Assembly (NCBI RefSeq): GCF_018918235.1
Contig: NZ_JAHLQE010000098.1
Location: 1-47,416 of the forward strand
Length of the DNA: 47,416 bases
Source of the DNA: Eubacterium sp. MSJ-13
GTDB taxonomy: Bacteria; Bacillota; Clostridia; Lachnospirales; Lachnospiraceae
Direction: 5' to 3'
This document shows positions 8,078 to 16,423 of this stretch, piece after piece. The translations under genes and the position numbers were made by a program. The notes beneath the pieces are model-generated. The model saw nothing but the letters and a program-made list of their open reading frames with translations, was not told the origin of the DNA and searched no databases. The first letter of the stretch is position 1, and each line of letters opens with the position of its first letter.

Positions 8078-8229
8078 CAAAACATAAGCTCCGATTTATC
8101 TTTAAGAAGCCTTGCTCCTTTTGCTATAAACAATACTCCTGTAGTAATTCCTGAAATTATCAGCAGTATTCCCATTACAAGATTAAAAGAACCTACAGAT
8201 TTCATTGTCTTATATATCTTTTCTCCCAT
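8077..8229 (-). CDS. Small single-span membrane protein (50 aa), coupled to fliB
   Basis: The frame is short but well supported: AGGAGG lies 5 bases before the ATG at 8229, and it ends with TGA sharing one base with the ATG of the next gene. The product starts MGEKIYKTMKSVGSFN, has one hydrophobic segment (LVMGILLIISGITTGVLFIA) and a basic tail, KGARLLKDKSELMF. That is the layout of a small inner membrane protein with one or two short helices. Similar small proteins of unknown function are common in clostridia. Translational coupling suggests it works with, or is set in ratio to, the FliB-like enzyme. The function is unknown. Confidence 0.65.
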   Translation of the reverse strand: MGEKIYKTMKSVGSFNLVMGILLIISGITTGVLFIAKGARLLKDKSELMF

Positions 8230-8259
8230 ATGAACCTCCTTTTAGCATATTATTAACCT

Positions 8260-8287
8260 AAATACACCGATTAAAATCGGTGTATTT
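8260..8287 (-). terminator. Terminator-like hairpin after the pyr operon
   Basis: AAATACACCGATT pairs with AATCGGTGTATTT with almost no loop (12-13 bp). It stands between the pyrE stop and the small membrane gene. The T-run on the minus strand is short (TTTAGG), so termination may be partial. Confidence 0.55.
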
Positions 8288-8363
8288 AATGATAAAATCT
8301 TTTTACACAAAGTACGGCAGATACAAAACATCCGGATTTTATAGTTATTATATAATATTATTT

Positions 8364-9041
8364 TTACTTTACGCCATACTGCTCATAATATTCATCTATT
8401 GCAGCTTTTAGTTTGTCATCGATAAGAACTTTTCCTTTACACTCCTTATTATAAAGACACTCTACAACATCTTCCATCGTTACGATAGCATTTGCACCAA
8501 AACCGTATTTTGACTGAATCTCATCGAGGGCACTTGCATTTGTGCTAAGACCTCTCTCCATTCTGTTTAAAGAAACCATAAGTCCCTTTATCTCAACATC
8601 TCCCTGAGCCTTAATTATAGGGAATGTCTCCTCAATAGACTTTCCTGATGTAGTAACATCCTCGATGATTACAACCTTATCTCCGTCTTTTATCTTGCTT
8701 CCGAGTAAAATACCCGTATCTCCGTGGTCTTTTACTTCCTTGCGGTTTGAGCAGTATCTTATCTCTTTTCCGTATAACTCACTGTATGCGATAGCTGTTG
8801 TAACACTAAGAGGTATTCCCTTGTATGCAGGTCCAAACAATACATCGAAATCATCTCCATAATGTTCGTGTATCGCTTTTGCATAATACTCGCCAAGTCT
8901 CTTAAGCTGTGAACCTGTGACATATGCTCCCGCATTCATGAAAAATGGTGATTTTCTTCCACTCTTAAGAGTAAACTCTCCGAATTTTAAAACATCACTC
9001 TCAACCATAAACTCTATAAATTCTTTCTTATAACTTTCCAT
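8364..9041 (-). CDS. pyrE: Orotate phosphoribosyltransferase
   Basis: The enzyme joins orotate to PRPP to give orotidine 5'-phosphate, the fifth step of UMP synthesis. The 225-residue sequence has the type I phosphoribosyltransferase PRPP loop (VVIIEDVTTSGKSIEET) and the N-terminal FTLKSGRKSPFFMNAG segment that binds orotate. ATG 9041 is chosen over TTG 9047 because AGAGG lies 7-8 bases upstream of it and the protein then begins MESYKKEF. It is the last gene of the pyr cluster, 142 bases after pyrD, a longer gap than between the other members. That gap holds only a short AAAC/GTTT palindrome. Confidence 0.93.
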   Translation of the reverse strand: MESYKKEFIEFMVESDVLKFGEFTLKSGRKSPFFMNAGAYVTGSQLKRLGEYYAKAIHEHYGDDFDVLFGPAYKGIPLSVTTAIAYSELYGKEIRYCSNRKEVKDHGDTGILLGSKIKDGDKVVIIEDVTTSGKSIEETFPIIKAQGDVEIKGLMVSLNRMERGLSTNASALDEIQSKYGFGANAIVTMEDVVECLYNKECKGKVLIDDKLKAAIDEYYEQYGVK

Positions 9042-9183
9042 AATCAAACCTCTTCTCTATAAATATTTTACCTGTAAAACTCAATCTTAACATCTGTATC
9101 ATTAGTCTTTGATTCAGTCAATTTTATTGCCCGTCATGTCATTTCGCCATAACTGCTCCCTTAAACAAACAGTTTGTCTTTAA

Positions 9184-10086
9184 TTATTTCACACAGCCGA
9201 TAATCTCATTTATGTCTTTAACGCCATTTTTGTCCATAAACTCTGCTATTCCGTCAATAACATCGATTGTTGCCGCTGGATTGTTAAAGTTTGCTGTTCC
9301 GACTGCGACCATCGTTGCTCCTGCCATGATAAACTCTAATGCATCCTCTGCCGTTCTTATTCCTCCCATTCCAAGAACAGGTATGTTTACGGCATTTGCC
9401 ACCTGATACACCATTCTCACGGCAACAGGTTTTACGGCTGGCCCCGACATTCCACCTGTCTTATTGGCAAGAGCAAAGGTTCTTCTGTTTATATCTATCT
9501 TCATGCCCGTAAGTGTGTTTATAAGTGAAACTGCATCTGCTCCTCCTGCCTCTGCAGCCTTTGCCATCTCAGTTATATCCGTAACATTAGGACTTAACTT
9601 CATTATGACAGGCTGTTTTGCATGAGCTTTTATCTTTGATGTTATCTGCTCTACGAGTTTTGGATCCTGTCCAAAAGCAATCCCGCCTGCCTTTACATTA
9701 GGACATGATATATTTATCTCAAGCATTGAAACATCCTCATTTGCAAGTCTGTCTACAACCTCTATATATTCTTCTGGTGTCTTTCCACACACATTTACGA
9801 TAATGTTTGTATCATATTTTTTAAGAAAAGGAATATCCCTGCTTACAAATGTATCTATTCCGGGATTTTGAAGTCCTATCGCATTTAACATTCCACCGTA
9901 TGTCTCGCATACTCTCGGCGTGTCATTCCCCGGCCACGGAACACTTGCAACACCTTTTGTCGTAACAGCCCCAAGTCTGTTTAAGTCAACATACTCACTG
10001 AACTCCTCGCCCGAACCAAAAGTACCCGATGCCGTTGTCACCGGATTTTTCATCTTAACTCCTGCAAAATCTACTGAAAGATTCAT
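9184..10086 (-). CDS. pyrD: Dihydroorotate dehydrogenase, class 1B catalytic subunit
   Basis: PyrD of the class 1B type oxidises dihydroorotate to orotate with FMN and passes electrons through the PyrK partner to NAD+. The 300-residue protein has the TIM-barrel signature, with the active-site cysteine of class 1 enzymes in NISCPNVKAGG, the LSPNVTDI strand, and a C-terminal FMN phosphate-binding region (VLGMGGI and GATMVAVGTANF). pyrK lies directly upstream with a gap of 20 bases, as expected for the heterotetramer. GGAGG lies 7 bases before the ATG. Confidence 0.95.
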   Translation of the reverse strand: MNLSVDFAGVKMKNPVTTASGTFGSGEEFSEYVDLNRLGAVTTKGVASVPWPGNDTPRVCETYGGMLNAIGLQNPGIDTFVSRDIPFLKKYDTNIIVNVCGKTPEEYIEVVDRLANEDVSMLEINISCPNVKAGGIAFGQDPKLVEQITSKIKAHAKQPVIMKLSPNVTDITEMAKAAEAGGADAVSLINTLTGMKIDINRRTFALANKTGGMSGPAVKPVAVRMVYQVANAVNIPVLGMGGIRTAEDALEFIMAGATMVAVGTANFNNPAATIDVIDGIAEFMDKNGVKDINEIIGCVK

Positions 10087-10106
10087 AAGTTTCCTCCATT
10101 TCGCAA

Positions 10107-10892
10107 CTAAATTTCTATATCTTCTGCATTAAATACAGGTCCGTCTTTACATATTCTCTTGTTATGAACCTTGCTGTGCTCATCAATCTCTTTTGATTTA
10201 CATACACAGCCAAGACATGCTCCTATACCACAAGCCATCTTTTCTTCCATTGAAATCTGTGCCTCGATGCCTTTTTCTCCTGCATATGCCTTTACTCCGC
10301 GAAGCATAGGAATAGGTCCGCATGAATAAAGTACATCTGCCTCAAGTGCATTTTCCTTTATCGCATCTATGACATTTCCTTTTGTTCCAACGCTTCCATC
10401 CTCAGTTGACACATATACATTTGCATATGGCTCAAACTCATCTTTTAAGAAAAGGTCATTGTCTCTGTAACCAAGTACTACCGAAACATTTTCTTTAGAA
10501 TCAAGCGACTTTGCAAGTTCAAGCATTGGCGGTATTCCTATTCCGCCGCCGATAAGTACTGCCTTTCCCCCTTTAAGCGTAAATCCGTTTCCGAGAGGTC
10601 CGACAACCGGTATCCTATCTCCCTTGACCATCTTTGAGAACTCATCTGTTCCTTTTCCGACAACCCTGTAAACAACTCTAAGACTGTTTGTATTTTTATC
10701 AATCTCACATATGCTTATAGGTCTTGGTAAAAGTCTGCTGCCGTCAGCACTGTACATTGAGATAAACTGTCCCGGAACTGCCCTGCTCACAACATCAGCA
10801 TCTGTTTCAAATTCAAGCCACATACTGAATATGTCTTTTGTTATATTTTCCTGCGATCTTATCACAGCCATAGTTTTTTTCTTGTCAGCCAT
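10107..10892 (-). CDS. pyrK: Dihydroorotate dehydrogenase electron transfer subunit
   Basis: PyrK carries FAD and a [2Fe-2S] cluster and links PyrD to NAD+. The 261-residue protein has the ferredoxin-reductase-like FAD motif RPISICEI, the nucleotide-binding GGGIGIPPMLELAKSL, and the C-terminal cluster cysteines in MACGIGACLGCVCK plus a later Cys in RICKDG. The ribosome binding site is weak (GAGG 12 bases upstream), which may tune its level relative to pyrD. It sits between pyrF and pyrD with gaps of about 20 bases on each side. Confidence 0.95.
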   Translation of the reverse strand: MADKKKTMAVIRSQENITKDIFSMWLEFETDADVVSRAVPGQFISMYSADGSRLLPRPISICEIDKNTNSLRVVYRVVGKGTDEFSKMVKGDRIPVVGPLGNGFTLKGGKAVLIGGGIGIPPMLELAKSLDSKENVSVVLGYRDNDLFLKDEFEPYANVYVSTEDGSVGTKGNVIDAIKENALEADVLYSCGPIPMLRGVKAYAGEKGIEAQISMEEKMACGIGACLGCVCKSKEIDEHSKVHNKRICKDGPVFNAEDIEI

Positions 10893-10914
10893 AAACCGTA
10901 TAACCTCATTTCAT

Positions 10915-11832
10915 TTATAATATGCTGTTTATATCGTTTTTCATGTTGATGACAGCTTCTCTTGATGCATCTGCGAAATTCTCCTCGCCAAACCTGCTGT
11001 ACGCATCCTGCTTGTATGCTGCGATTATTCCTCTTGAAGAATTTACTATAGCTCCAAGACCATCCTCATTAAAGTAAGGTTTGAGGTCTTTTGCTGTACC
11101 TCCCTGCGCACCGTACCCCGGAACAAGGATATATGTCTTTGGCATAAGTTTACGGAGAACTTTTCCCATCTCAGGATATGTAGCTCCGACAACGCATCCA
11201 ACATAGCTGTAATCATCACCCATGCAATCCTCGCCCCATTTTGAAACCATCTCGCCGACAAGCTCATAAAGAGGTCTTCCATCGACTTCCTTATCCTGAA
11301 ACTCTCCACTTGACGGATTAGATGTTTTTACAAGAACAAAGATACCTTTCTTTTCTTCCTTGCACACATCGATAAACGGCTTTACTCCATCACTTCCAAG
11401 ATATGGATTCACTGTTGCAAAATCCTCGTCAAATCCTGCATAAGACTTTGAACCGACCTGAACTTTTCCAAGATGGCCGACAGCGTATGCAGCCGATGTT
11501 GAACCAATGTCACCACGCTTGATATCACCTATTACAACAAGTCCTTTTTCTTTACAGTAATCTATAGTCTTTTTGTAAGATACAAGTCCCGGTATTCCAA
11601 ACTGCTCATACATTGCAATCTGCGGTTTTACGGCAGGTATAAGGTCATATGTTGCATCAACTATAGCTTTATTGAACTGCCATATAGCCTCGGCCGCTCC
11701 CTCAAGTGTCTCTCCATATTCTGCAAATGCTTTTTCCTGTACATGTTTCGGTACATAGTTAAGCATAGGATCAAGTCCCACGACTATAGGTGCATTTTTC
11801 TTCTTAATCTCTGAAACTAATTTATTTATCAT
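10915..11832 (-). CDS. pyrF: Orotidine 5'-phosphate decarboxylase (type 2 family)
   Basis: This enzyme decarboxylates OMP to UMP, the last step of the pathway. At 305 residues it matches the longer type 2 subfamily rather than the short 230-residue form. Catalytic Asp/Lys residues lie in GDIKRGDIGSTSAAYAVG, with an N-terminal VVGLDPML strand and a C-terminal phosphate-binding region (LVPGYGAQGG and VNSSRGI). The start ATG follows GGAGG by 8 bases, and that site lies at the stop of pyrC, with a gap of 15 bases, indicating a shared transcript. Confidence 0.95.
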   Translation of the reverse strand: MINKLVSEIKKKNAPIVVGLDPMLNYVPKHVQEKAFAEYGETLEGAAEAIWQFNKAIVDATYDLIPAVKPQIAMYEQFGIPGLVSYKKTIDYCKEKGLVVIGDIKRGDIGSTSAAYAVGHLGKVQVGSKSYAGFDEDFATVNPYLGSDGVKPFIDVCKEEKKGIFVLVKTSNPSSGEFQDKEVDGRPLYELVGEMVSKWGEDCMGDDYSYVGCVVGATYPEMGKVLRKLMPKTYILVPGYGAQGGTAKDLKPYFNEDGLGAIVNSSRGIIAAYKQDAYSRFGEENFADASREAVINMKNDINSIL

Positions 11833-11847
11833 TTATCTTCCTCCATT

Positions 11848-13131
11848 TTATTTATCTTCCTGATATACAATCTTTCCGTCAACAATGGTCGTTATGACTC
11901 TGCCTTTGACTTTTTTGCCGTCAAAAGGCGTATTCTTTCCTTTTGATACGAACTTACTGCTGTCTATAGCATACTCCTCCGTAATATCGGCTATAACTAT
12001 ATCTGCCACCTTGCCCTCTGCAAGATTGCCTTTATCTATGCCAAGAACTTTTGCAGGATTTACACTCATCTTTTCCACAAGCTGTGACAATGTAAGCACT
12101 CCTTTGTCTACAAGCTCTGTATAGCCAAGAGCAAATGAAGTCTCAAGTCCAACTATACCAAAAGGAGCTTTTAACATCGACTGGTCTTTCTCCTCTTTTC
12201 CATGTGGTGCATGATCTGTGGAGATAACTTCCATAATGCCCGTTTTAAGTCCTTCTTTTAACGCATCAACATCTGCTCTGCTCCTGAGCGGTGGATTCAT
12301 CTTAAATCTTCCATTATCCTCCGTTATCTCATCATCGGACATTGTAAAGTGATGCGGGCATACCTCCGCACTGACAGGTAGTCCCTGCTTCTTAGCCATC
12401 TCGACAAGTACAACACTGTCCGCTGTAGAACAGTGGCAAAGATGCAGCCTGTTTCCCGCTTCTTTTGACATAATGATATCTCTCGCAACAATAACATCCT
12501 CAACAGAGTTTGTGATACCCGGAAGACCAAGTTCCTCTGACTTTTTCCCTGCGTTCATAACGCCGCCCTCGACAAGTGCCTTATCCTCGCAGTGTGAGAA
12601 CATCGGAAGATCAAGTCTTGCTGCTTCCTTTAATGCTTTTCTGAACAATGCCGAATCCATAACGGACTTGCCATCCTCACTTAATGCTACGATACCGGCT
12701 TCTTTCATACCCTCTATGTCAGCGAGTTCTCTTCCCTCCTGACCTATAGTGCATGCTCCTATTGGTAGAATATGAACCGGCATATTTTCTGCTCTCTTAA
12801 GAAGGTCTTTTACGCTTTCTGCACTGTCAATAACAGGCTTTGTGTTCGGCATTGGGCATATGGATGTGACTCCACCTCTAGCCGCTGCCTTAGACCCTGT
12901 CTCTATCGTTTCCTTATATTCAAATCCCGGCTCTCTCAAATGAACATGAAGATCTATAAAGCCAGGCATAACCACCTTGCCGTCTGCATCTATCACTTTC
13001 ATATCTTCATCTGCCATAATAAAATCAGCAACTTTTTTAATTTTCCCATCCTCTATAAGAATATTTTTCTTTCCATCAATATAATTTGCAGGATCGATCA
13101 TTCTGCCATTTTTAATAAGAATCTTTTCCAT
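11848..13131 (-). CDS. pyrC: Dihydroorotase, class I
   Basis: Dihydroorotase cyclises N-carbamoyl-aspartate to dihydroorotate. The protein has 427 residues, the usual class I length. It has the metal-binding HVHLREPG motif of amidohydrolases, HCED and HLCHCST histidines, and the late STDHAPHGKEEK with the catalytic Asp. The ATG at 13131 is taken as start because MEKILIKNGRMIDPANY is the normal N-terminus. An upstream GTG at 13170 would add 13 atypical residues and has no ribosome binding site. The site for 13131 is itself weak, and ACGGTTTATGG is shared with the pyrK start. pyrB, pyrI and carAB are not in the window, so the first steps are encoded elsewhere. Confidence 0.93.
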   Translation of the reverse strand: MEKILIKNGRMIDPANYIDGKKNILIEDGKIKKVADFIMADEDMKVIDADGKVVMPGFIDLHVHLREPGFEYKETIETGSKAAARGGVTSICPMPNTKPVIDSAESVKDLLKRAENMPVHILPIGACTIGQEGRELADIEGMKEAGIVALSEDGKSVMDSALFRKALKEAARLDLPMFSHCEDKALVEGGVMNAGKKSEELGLPGITNSVEDVIVARDIIMSKEAGNRLHLCHCSTADSVVLVEMAKKQGLPVSAEVCPHHFTMSDDEITEDNGRFKMNPPLRSRADVDALKEGLKTGIMEVISTDHAPHGKEEKDQSMLKAPFGIVGLETSFALGYTELVDKGVLTLSQLVEKMSVNPAKVLGIDKGNLAEGKVADIVIADITEEYAIDSSKFVSKGKNTPFDGKKVKGRVITTIVDGKIVYQEDK

Positions 13132-13203
13132 AAACCGTTTTATGCCTTTCCCTATATACAGAGAGAGCACCCGCCAAATTCATTGACAGATGCACTCTTT
13201 TAT

Positions 13204-13608
13204 TTAATAAAGTTCCGCCTTTTCAAGATCTTCAAGCATTCGCTTATTATGAATATAATTTTCAAAATCCATAGCTTCTATCCACTTAGCATCGTGCAGA
13301 TCCTCAGACAGCATAACATCATCTTCGTCCTGCTCTGTAAGGCAAAGATATGCCAAACCTAAGTTACACTCTGAACCGATCATAAATGTCCATGTATAAA
13401 GAACCTTGTCTACTTCCGTAATAAGACCTGTCTGCTCCTGAATAGTTCTGACTACTGCCTTGTCAGGTGATTCTCCAAATTCTGCTTCACCATCAATAAA
13501 TTCCCACTGATATGGCTCTACGATATTGTCATCATACCACTTTTCAACTGTAAGATATTTATTATTTTTCTTAACAATTCCTTTTACCAAAATTCGATAT
13601 TTATTCAT
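13204..13608 (-). CDS. Nudix-fold protein with incomplete Nudix box
   Basis: The 134-residue protein is a short Nudix domain. The box runs from G40 to L62 and keeps G40, E46, R54, E58, G61 and L62. The consensus glutamates following the arginine and at the second position of the EE pair are replaced (R54-T55 and E58-Q59). These residues normally bind the metal ion, so catalysis may be weak or lost, and a binding or regulatory role is possible. GGAGG lies 7 bases upstream of the ATG. The gene is the first in line before pyrC (gap 72 bases, with only a weak hairpin), which could mean a role in nucleotide metabolism or control. That link is inference. Confidence 0.75.
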   Translation of the reverse strand: MNKYRILVKGIVKKNNKYLTVEKWYDDNIVEPYQWEFIDGEAEFGESPDKAVVRTIQEQTGLITEVDKVLYTWTFMIGSECNLGLAYLCLTEQDEDDVMLSEDLHDAKWIEAMDFENYIHNKRMLEDLEKAELY

Positions 13609-13687
13609 ATGGCACCTCCATTCATGTTACTTTTATTAGTTTTTGAACATAACTGAATCCGCCTGTAAAATATATGGGCGATATAAA

Positions 13688-14785
13688 CTATTTTGCTGCA
13701 ATATATCCCTTGGCTTTAAGAAGTTCTGCAATAAGTACAGCTCCACCTGCTGCACCACGAACAGTATTGTGTGATAATCCAACAAATTTATAATCAAATA
13801 CCGTATCCTCACGAAGACGTCCAAGTGATATTCCAAATCCATTTTCATAATTTACATCAAGTGAAACCTGAGGACGGTTATCCTCTTCAAGATACTGGAT
13901 AAAATGCTTTGGAGCATTTGGAAGTCCAAGTTCCTGTGGCATTCCGCTAAACTCTCTCCACACCTTGATGATCTCTTCTTTAGAAGGTTTCTTTCCCTCT
14001 TCAAATGTCATAAATACTGCTGCTGTATGACCATCCTGTACAGGTACACGGATACACTGTGTTGTGATAACAGGTCCCTCTGCTTTTACTATCTGGCCAT
14101 TCTCAACATGTCCCCAGATGCGGAGTGGTTCCTGCTCACTCTTTTCTTCCTCACCACCAATAAATGGAATAATATTATGTTCCATCTCAGGCCAGTCCTT
14201 AAATGTCTTTCCTGCTCCTGAAATAGCCTGATATGTTGTAGCAACAACTGTTTTTGGTTCATAACCTGCCTTTTTGAGTGCATGAAGTGCAGGAGTATAA
14301 CTCTGTATTGAACAGTTTGGTTTAACTACTATAAATCCTCTTGTTGTTCCAAGACGCTTCTTCTGGTCTGCTATAACTTCAAGATGCTCAGGATTGAGTT
14401 CAGGCACTACCATAGGTACATCAGGTGTCCATCTATGTGCACTATTGTTGGAAACAACTGGAGTTTCTGTCTTTGCATATTCTTCTTCAATCTTTTTGAT
14501 CTCGTCTTTTGTCATATCAACGGCACTAAACACAAAATCAACTTTTGAAGCAACATTTTTAACATCGCTGACATCCTGTACCACTATCTTCTTAACGGCT
14601 TCAGGCATTGGTGTAGTCATCTTCCAACGGCCCCCGATTGCTTCCTCATAAGTTTTTCCTGCACTTCTTGGGCTTGCAGCGATAGCTACAACCTCAAACC
14701 AAGGGTGATTTTCTAATAATGAGATAAATCTCTGTCCTACCATTCCAGTACCACCAAGGATACCAACTTTTAACTTATTATCCAT
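13688..14785 (-). CDS. asd: Aspartate-semialdehyde dehydrogenase
   Basis: The enzyme reduces aspartyl phosphate to aspartate semialdehyde, the branch point to lysine, diaminopimelate, threonine and methionine. The 365-residue protein has the NADPH-binding GILGGTGMVGQRF at residues 8-20, the active-site cysteine in VVKPNCSIQ, and the downstream catalytic His region IRVPVQDGHTAAV. Length and motifs fit the archaeal/fungal-like subfamily found in many clostridia rather than the shorter E. coli form. GGAGG lies 7 bases before the ATG. A strong promoter is at 14840-14868. No lysine riboswitch or T-box consensus is visible in its short leader. Confidence 0.93.
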   Translation of the reverse strand: MDNKLKVGILGGTGMVGQRFISLLENHPWFEVVAIAASPRSAGKTYEEAIGGRWKMTTPMPEAVKKIVVQDVSDVKNVASKVDFVFSAVDMTKDEIKKIEEEYAKTETPVVSNNSAHRWTPDVPMVVPELNPEHLEVIADQKKRLGTTRGFIVVKPNCSIQSYTPALHALKKAGYEPKTVVATTYQAISGAGKTFKDWPEMEHNIIPFIGGEEEKSEQEPLRIWGHVENGQIVKAEGPVITTQCIRVPVQDGHTAAVFMTFEEGKKPSKEEIIKVWREFSGMPQELGLPNAPKHFIQYLEEDNRPQVSLDVNYENGFGISLGRLREDTVFDYKFVGLSHNTVRGAAGGAVLIAELLKAKGYIAAK

Positions 14786-14839
14786 GTCATTCCTCCATAT
14801 AGTTTAACTCACCGATATCTCGGCTTTTTTCATCTTTCA

Positions 14840-14868
14840 ATTTTACACTATTCACGCCAATAAGTCAA
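14840..14868 (-). promoter_or_regulatory. Promoter of asd
   Basis: TTGACT and TAAAAT on the minus strand have a 17-bp spacer. The leader of about 48 bases contains a short CCGA-GATA-TCGG hairpin near 14818-14829. Confidence 0.65.
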
Positions 14869-14888
14869 AAAAGATTTTTAATTAATCA

Positions 14889-14902
14889 GTAACAGTTCAG
14901 CC
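14889..14902. repeat. GTAACAGTTCAGCC repeat end (solo copy)
   Basis: This 14-mer matches the termini of the repeat elements at 28136-28254 and 39233-39316. Here only the end is present. It lies between the divergent asd and hisS genes, upstream of the asd promoter. Confidence 0.55.
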
Positions 14903-14918
14903 CACCTCTATCCCATTC

Positions 14919-14947
14919 TTGCCCTTAAAGGCAAGATATGATAAAGT
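14919..14947 (+). promoter_or_regulatory. Candidate promoter of hisS
   Basis: TTGCCC and TAAAGT are separated by 17 bp, each matching consensus at four of six positions. The -35 lies within a CTTGCC/GGCAAG hairpin (14918-14935). No other good promoter is visible before hisS and no T-box consensus is present. Confidence 0.3.
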
Positions 14948-15010
14948 ATTAAAGGTTATTGTTGTGTAAAAATTACCAGATTATTATTTTCAGAAAGGAT
15001 GATTATTGAT

Positions 15011-16249
15011 ATGAAATCTACACCAGTCAAGGGAACAAGAGATTATCTTCCAAAAGAAGTTGAAATAAGAGATTATCTTCAGAATGTAATTGCTGAAACA
15101 TACAGAGATGCAGGTTTTGTCCGCATTACCACACCTATTATCGAGGATGCCGTAAATCTTGATAAAAGTGAGGGCGGCGAAAACTTAAACCTTATATTCA
15201 GGGTTCTTAAAAGAGGAAAAAAACTCTCGTCAGCACTCGAAAAAAGTGATGTCACAGAAAAAGAACTTTCTGACATGGGACTTAGATACGACCTCACACT
15301 TCCTCTTTCAAGATATTTTTCAAACAACAGAAACGAACTTATGACACCTTTTAAGGTTATTCAGATGGACAGAGTATATAGAGCCGAGAGACCTCAGAAA
15401 GGCCGTCTGCGTGAATTTATGCAGTGTGATATAGATATTATCGGAAATGATTCAAGAGATGCTGAGATAGAGCTTATCCTAACTACGACCAAAGCACTGA
15501 ACAGAGTAGGATTAAAGAATTACACTGTAAAGATAAACGACCGCCGTATACTAAAGAGCATTTTCTCATATGCAGGCTTTGATGATGCCGACAATGAAAA
15601 ACTTGCCATAATCTTTGACAAACTTGACAAGATAGGAATTGACGGTGTAAAGGCTGAACTCTGTGAAAATGAATTTGATAAAACTGCCATTGATAAATTC
15701 ATAAACCTTTTTGAAGGCGGCAGTTTAACTCTTGATTCAATTGCGGATGTATGTGATGCAGAATATGTAAATGATCTTAAATATATCATTGATACGGTGA
15801 ACAAAGCTTCAAATGGAACGATTCCTGTTGAATTTACTCCTTCCCTTGTAAGAGGCCAGGGTTATTATACAGGAACTATCTTTGAAGTTGCAGCCGAGGG
15901 TTACAGTGGTGCCGTTGCAGGAGGTGGACGATATGATAACCTCATCGGTAAATTCTTAAATGAAGATATTCCTGCCGTAGGATTTTCTATTGGTTTTGAA
16001 AGAATCTTCGGAATACTTATGGAACAGAATTATGCTATACCTGACCGCAAAAAACGTATTGCAGTATTCTATGACAAAGAAACTTACGCCGATGCTCTTG
16101 CATATGCTGAGAAATTAAGAGATGAATATATGGTTTCACTCATCGCAAGACCTAAGAAGCTCGGTAAGTTCTTAAATAAACTTGAACAGAATGAGTTTGA
16201 CGGTTTCGCTGTCTATGGTGAGGCTGATGGAGTTAAGTTGTTTGGGTAG
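15011..16249 (+). CDS. hisS: Histidyl-tRNA synthetase (class II)
   Basis: The protein has 412 residues and begins MKSTPVKGTRDYLPKE, the class II motif 1 region of HisRS. Motif 2 is VYRAERPQKGRLREFMQCD. The histidine-binding loop reads LVRGQGYYTGTIFE near residue 280 and motif 3 is GFSIGFERIFG, with GGGRYDNL before it. A C-terminal anticodon-binding domain of about 90 residues is present, so this is a full synthetase and not the HisZ regulator. The usual RGLDYY box is RGQGYY here, which points to a divergent HisRS subgroup. ATG 15011 is preferred over ATG 14999, because AAAGGATGA serves 15011 with suitable spacing and abuts 14999. It is transcribed divergently from asd. Confidence 0.85.
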   Translation: MKSTPVKGTRDYLPKEVEIRDYLQNVIAETYRDAGFVRITTPIIEDAVNLDKSEGGENLNLIFRVLKRGKKLSSALEKSDVTEKELSDMGLRYDLTLPLSRYFSNNRNELMTPFKVIQMDRVYRAERPQKGRLREFMQCDIDIIGNDSRDAEIELILTTTKALNRVGLKNYTVKINDRRILKSIFSYAGFDDADNEKLAIIFDKLDKIGIDGVKAELCENEFDKTAIDKFINLFEGGSLTLDSIADVCDAEYVNDLKYIIDTVNKASNGTIPVEFTPSLVRGQGYYTGTIFEVAAEGYSGAVAGGGRYDNLIGKFLNEDIPAVGFSIGFERIFGILMEQNYAIPDRKKRIAVFYDKETYADALAYAEKLRDEYMVSLIARPKKLGKFLNKLEQNEFDGFAVYGEADGVKLFG

Positions 16250-16275
16250 TTTAGGTTTGGTTTATGACGGACGCT

Positions 16276-16414
16276 AAAAACAGAATCTTATTTTACACTC
16301 AGGGACGGCTTGCGCCTCGGAGAAAAGCGTAGCAGTACATAAGTGAGCATAATACGCTCACTAAGTACTGACGCTTTTCTAACGCCCTTCGCTGCAAAAT
16401 AAGATTCTGTTTTT
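16276..16414. repeat. Large palindromic element (139 bp)
   Basis: The outer arms are perfect for 19 bp: AAAAACAGAATCTTATTTT (16276-16294) and its complement (16396-16414). Inside, AGAAAAGCGT (16321-16330) pairs with ACGCTTTTCT (16371-16380), AGTAC with GTACT and AGTGAGC with GCTCACT, closing a 7-base loop ATAATAC near 16350-16356. Between the outer and inner arms the sequences are unequal (GGGACG against CGCCC). The whole can fold into one long stem. Its GC-rich interior differs from the A/T-rich flanks. It looks like a MITE or REP-like element, and its right arm ends in TTTTT, so it may also terminate hisS transcription. The rest of the 16250-16667 gap holds a doubtful small frame and a terminator. 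Confidence 0.75.
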
Positions 16415-16423
16415 GGCTGTACG

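Noticed and set aside
9150-9185. Terminator between pyrD and pyrE
   Set aside because: The AAAC/GTTT palindrome is short and has no T-run; pyrE probably stays in the same transcript.
13132-13203. Terminator between the Nudix gene and pyrC
   Set aside because: The possible stem is about 6 bp with wobble pairs and lacks a T-run.
12772-13362. 196-codon open frame on the plus strand opposite pyrC and the Nudix gene
   Set aside because: It crosses two well-supported genes and the gap between them, and has no recognisable motif.
14786-15010. Lysine riboswitch or T-box before asd or hisS
   Set aside because: The space is short and neither the T-box consensus nor an L-box core is visible.
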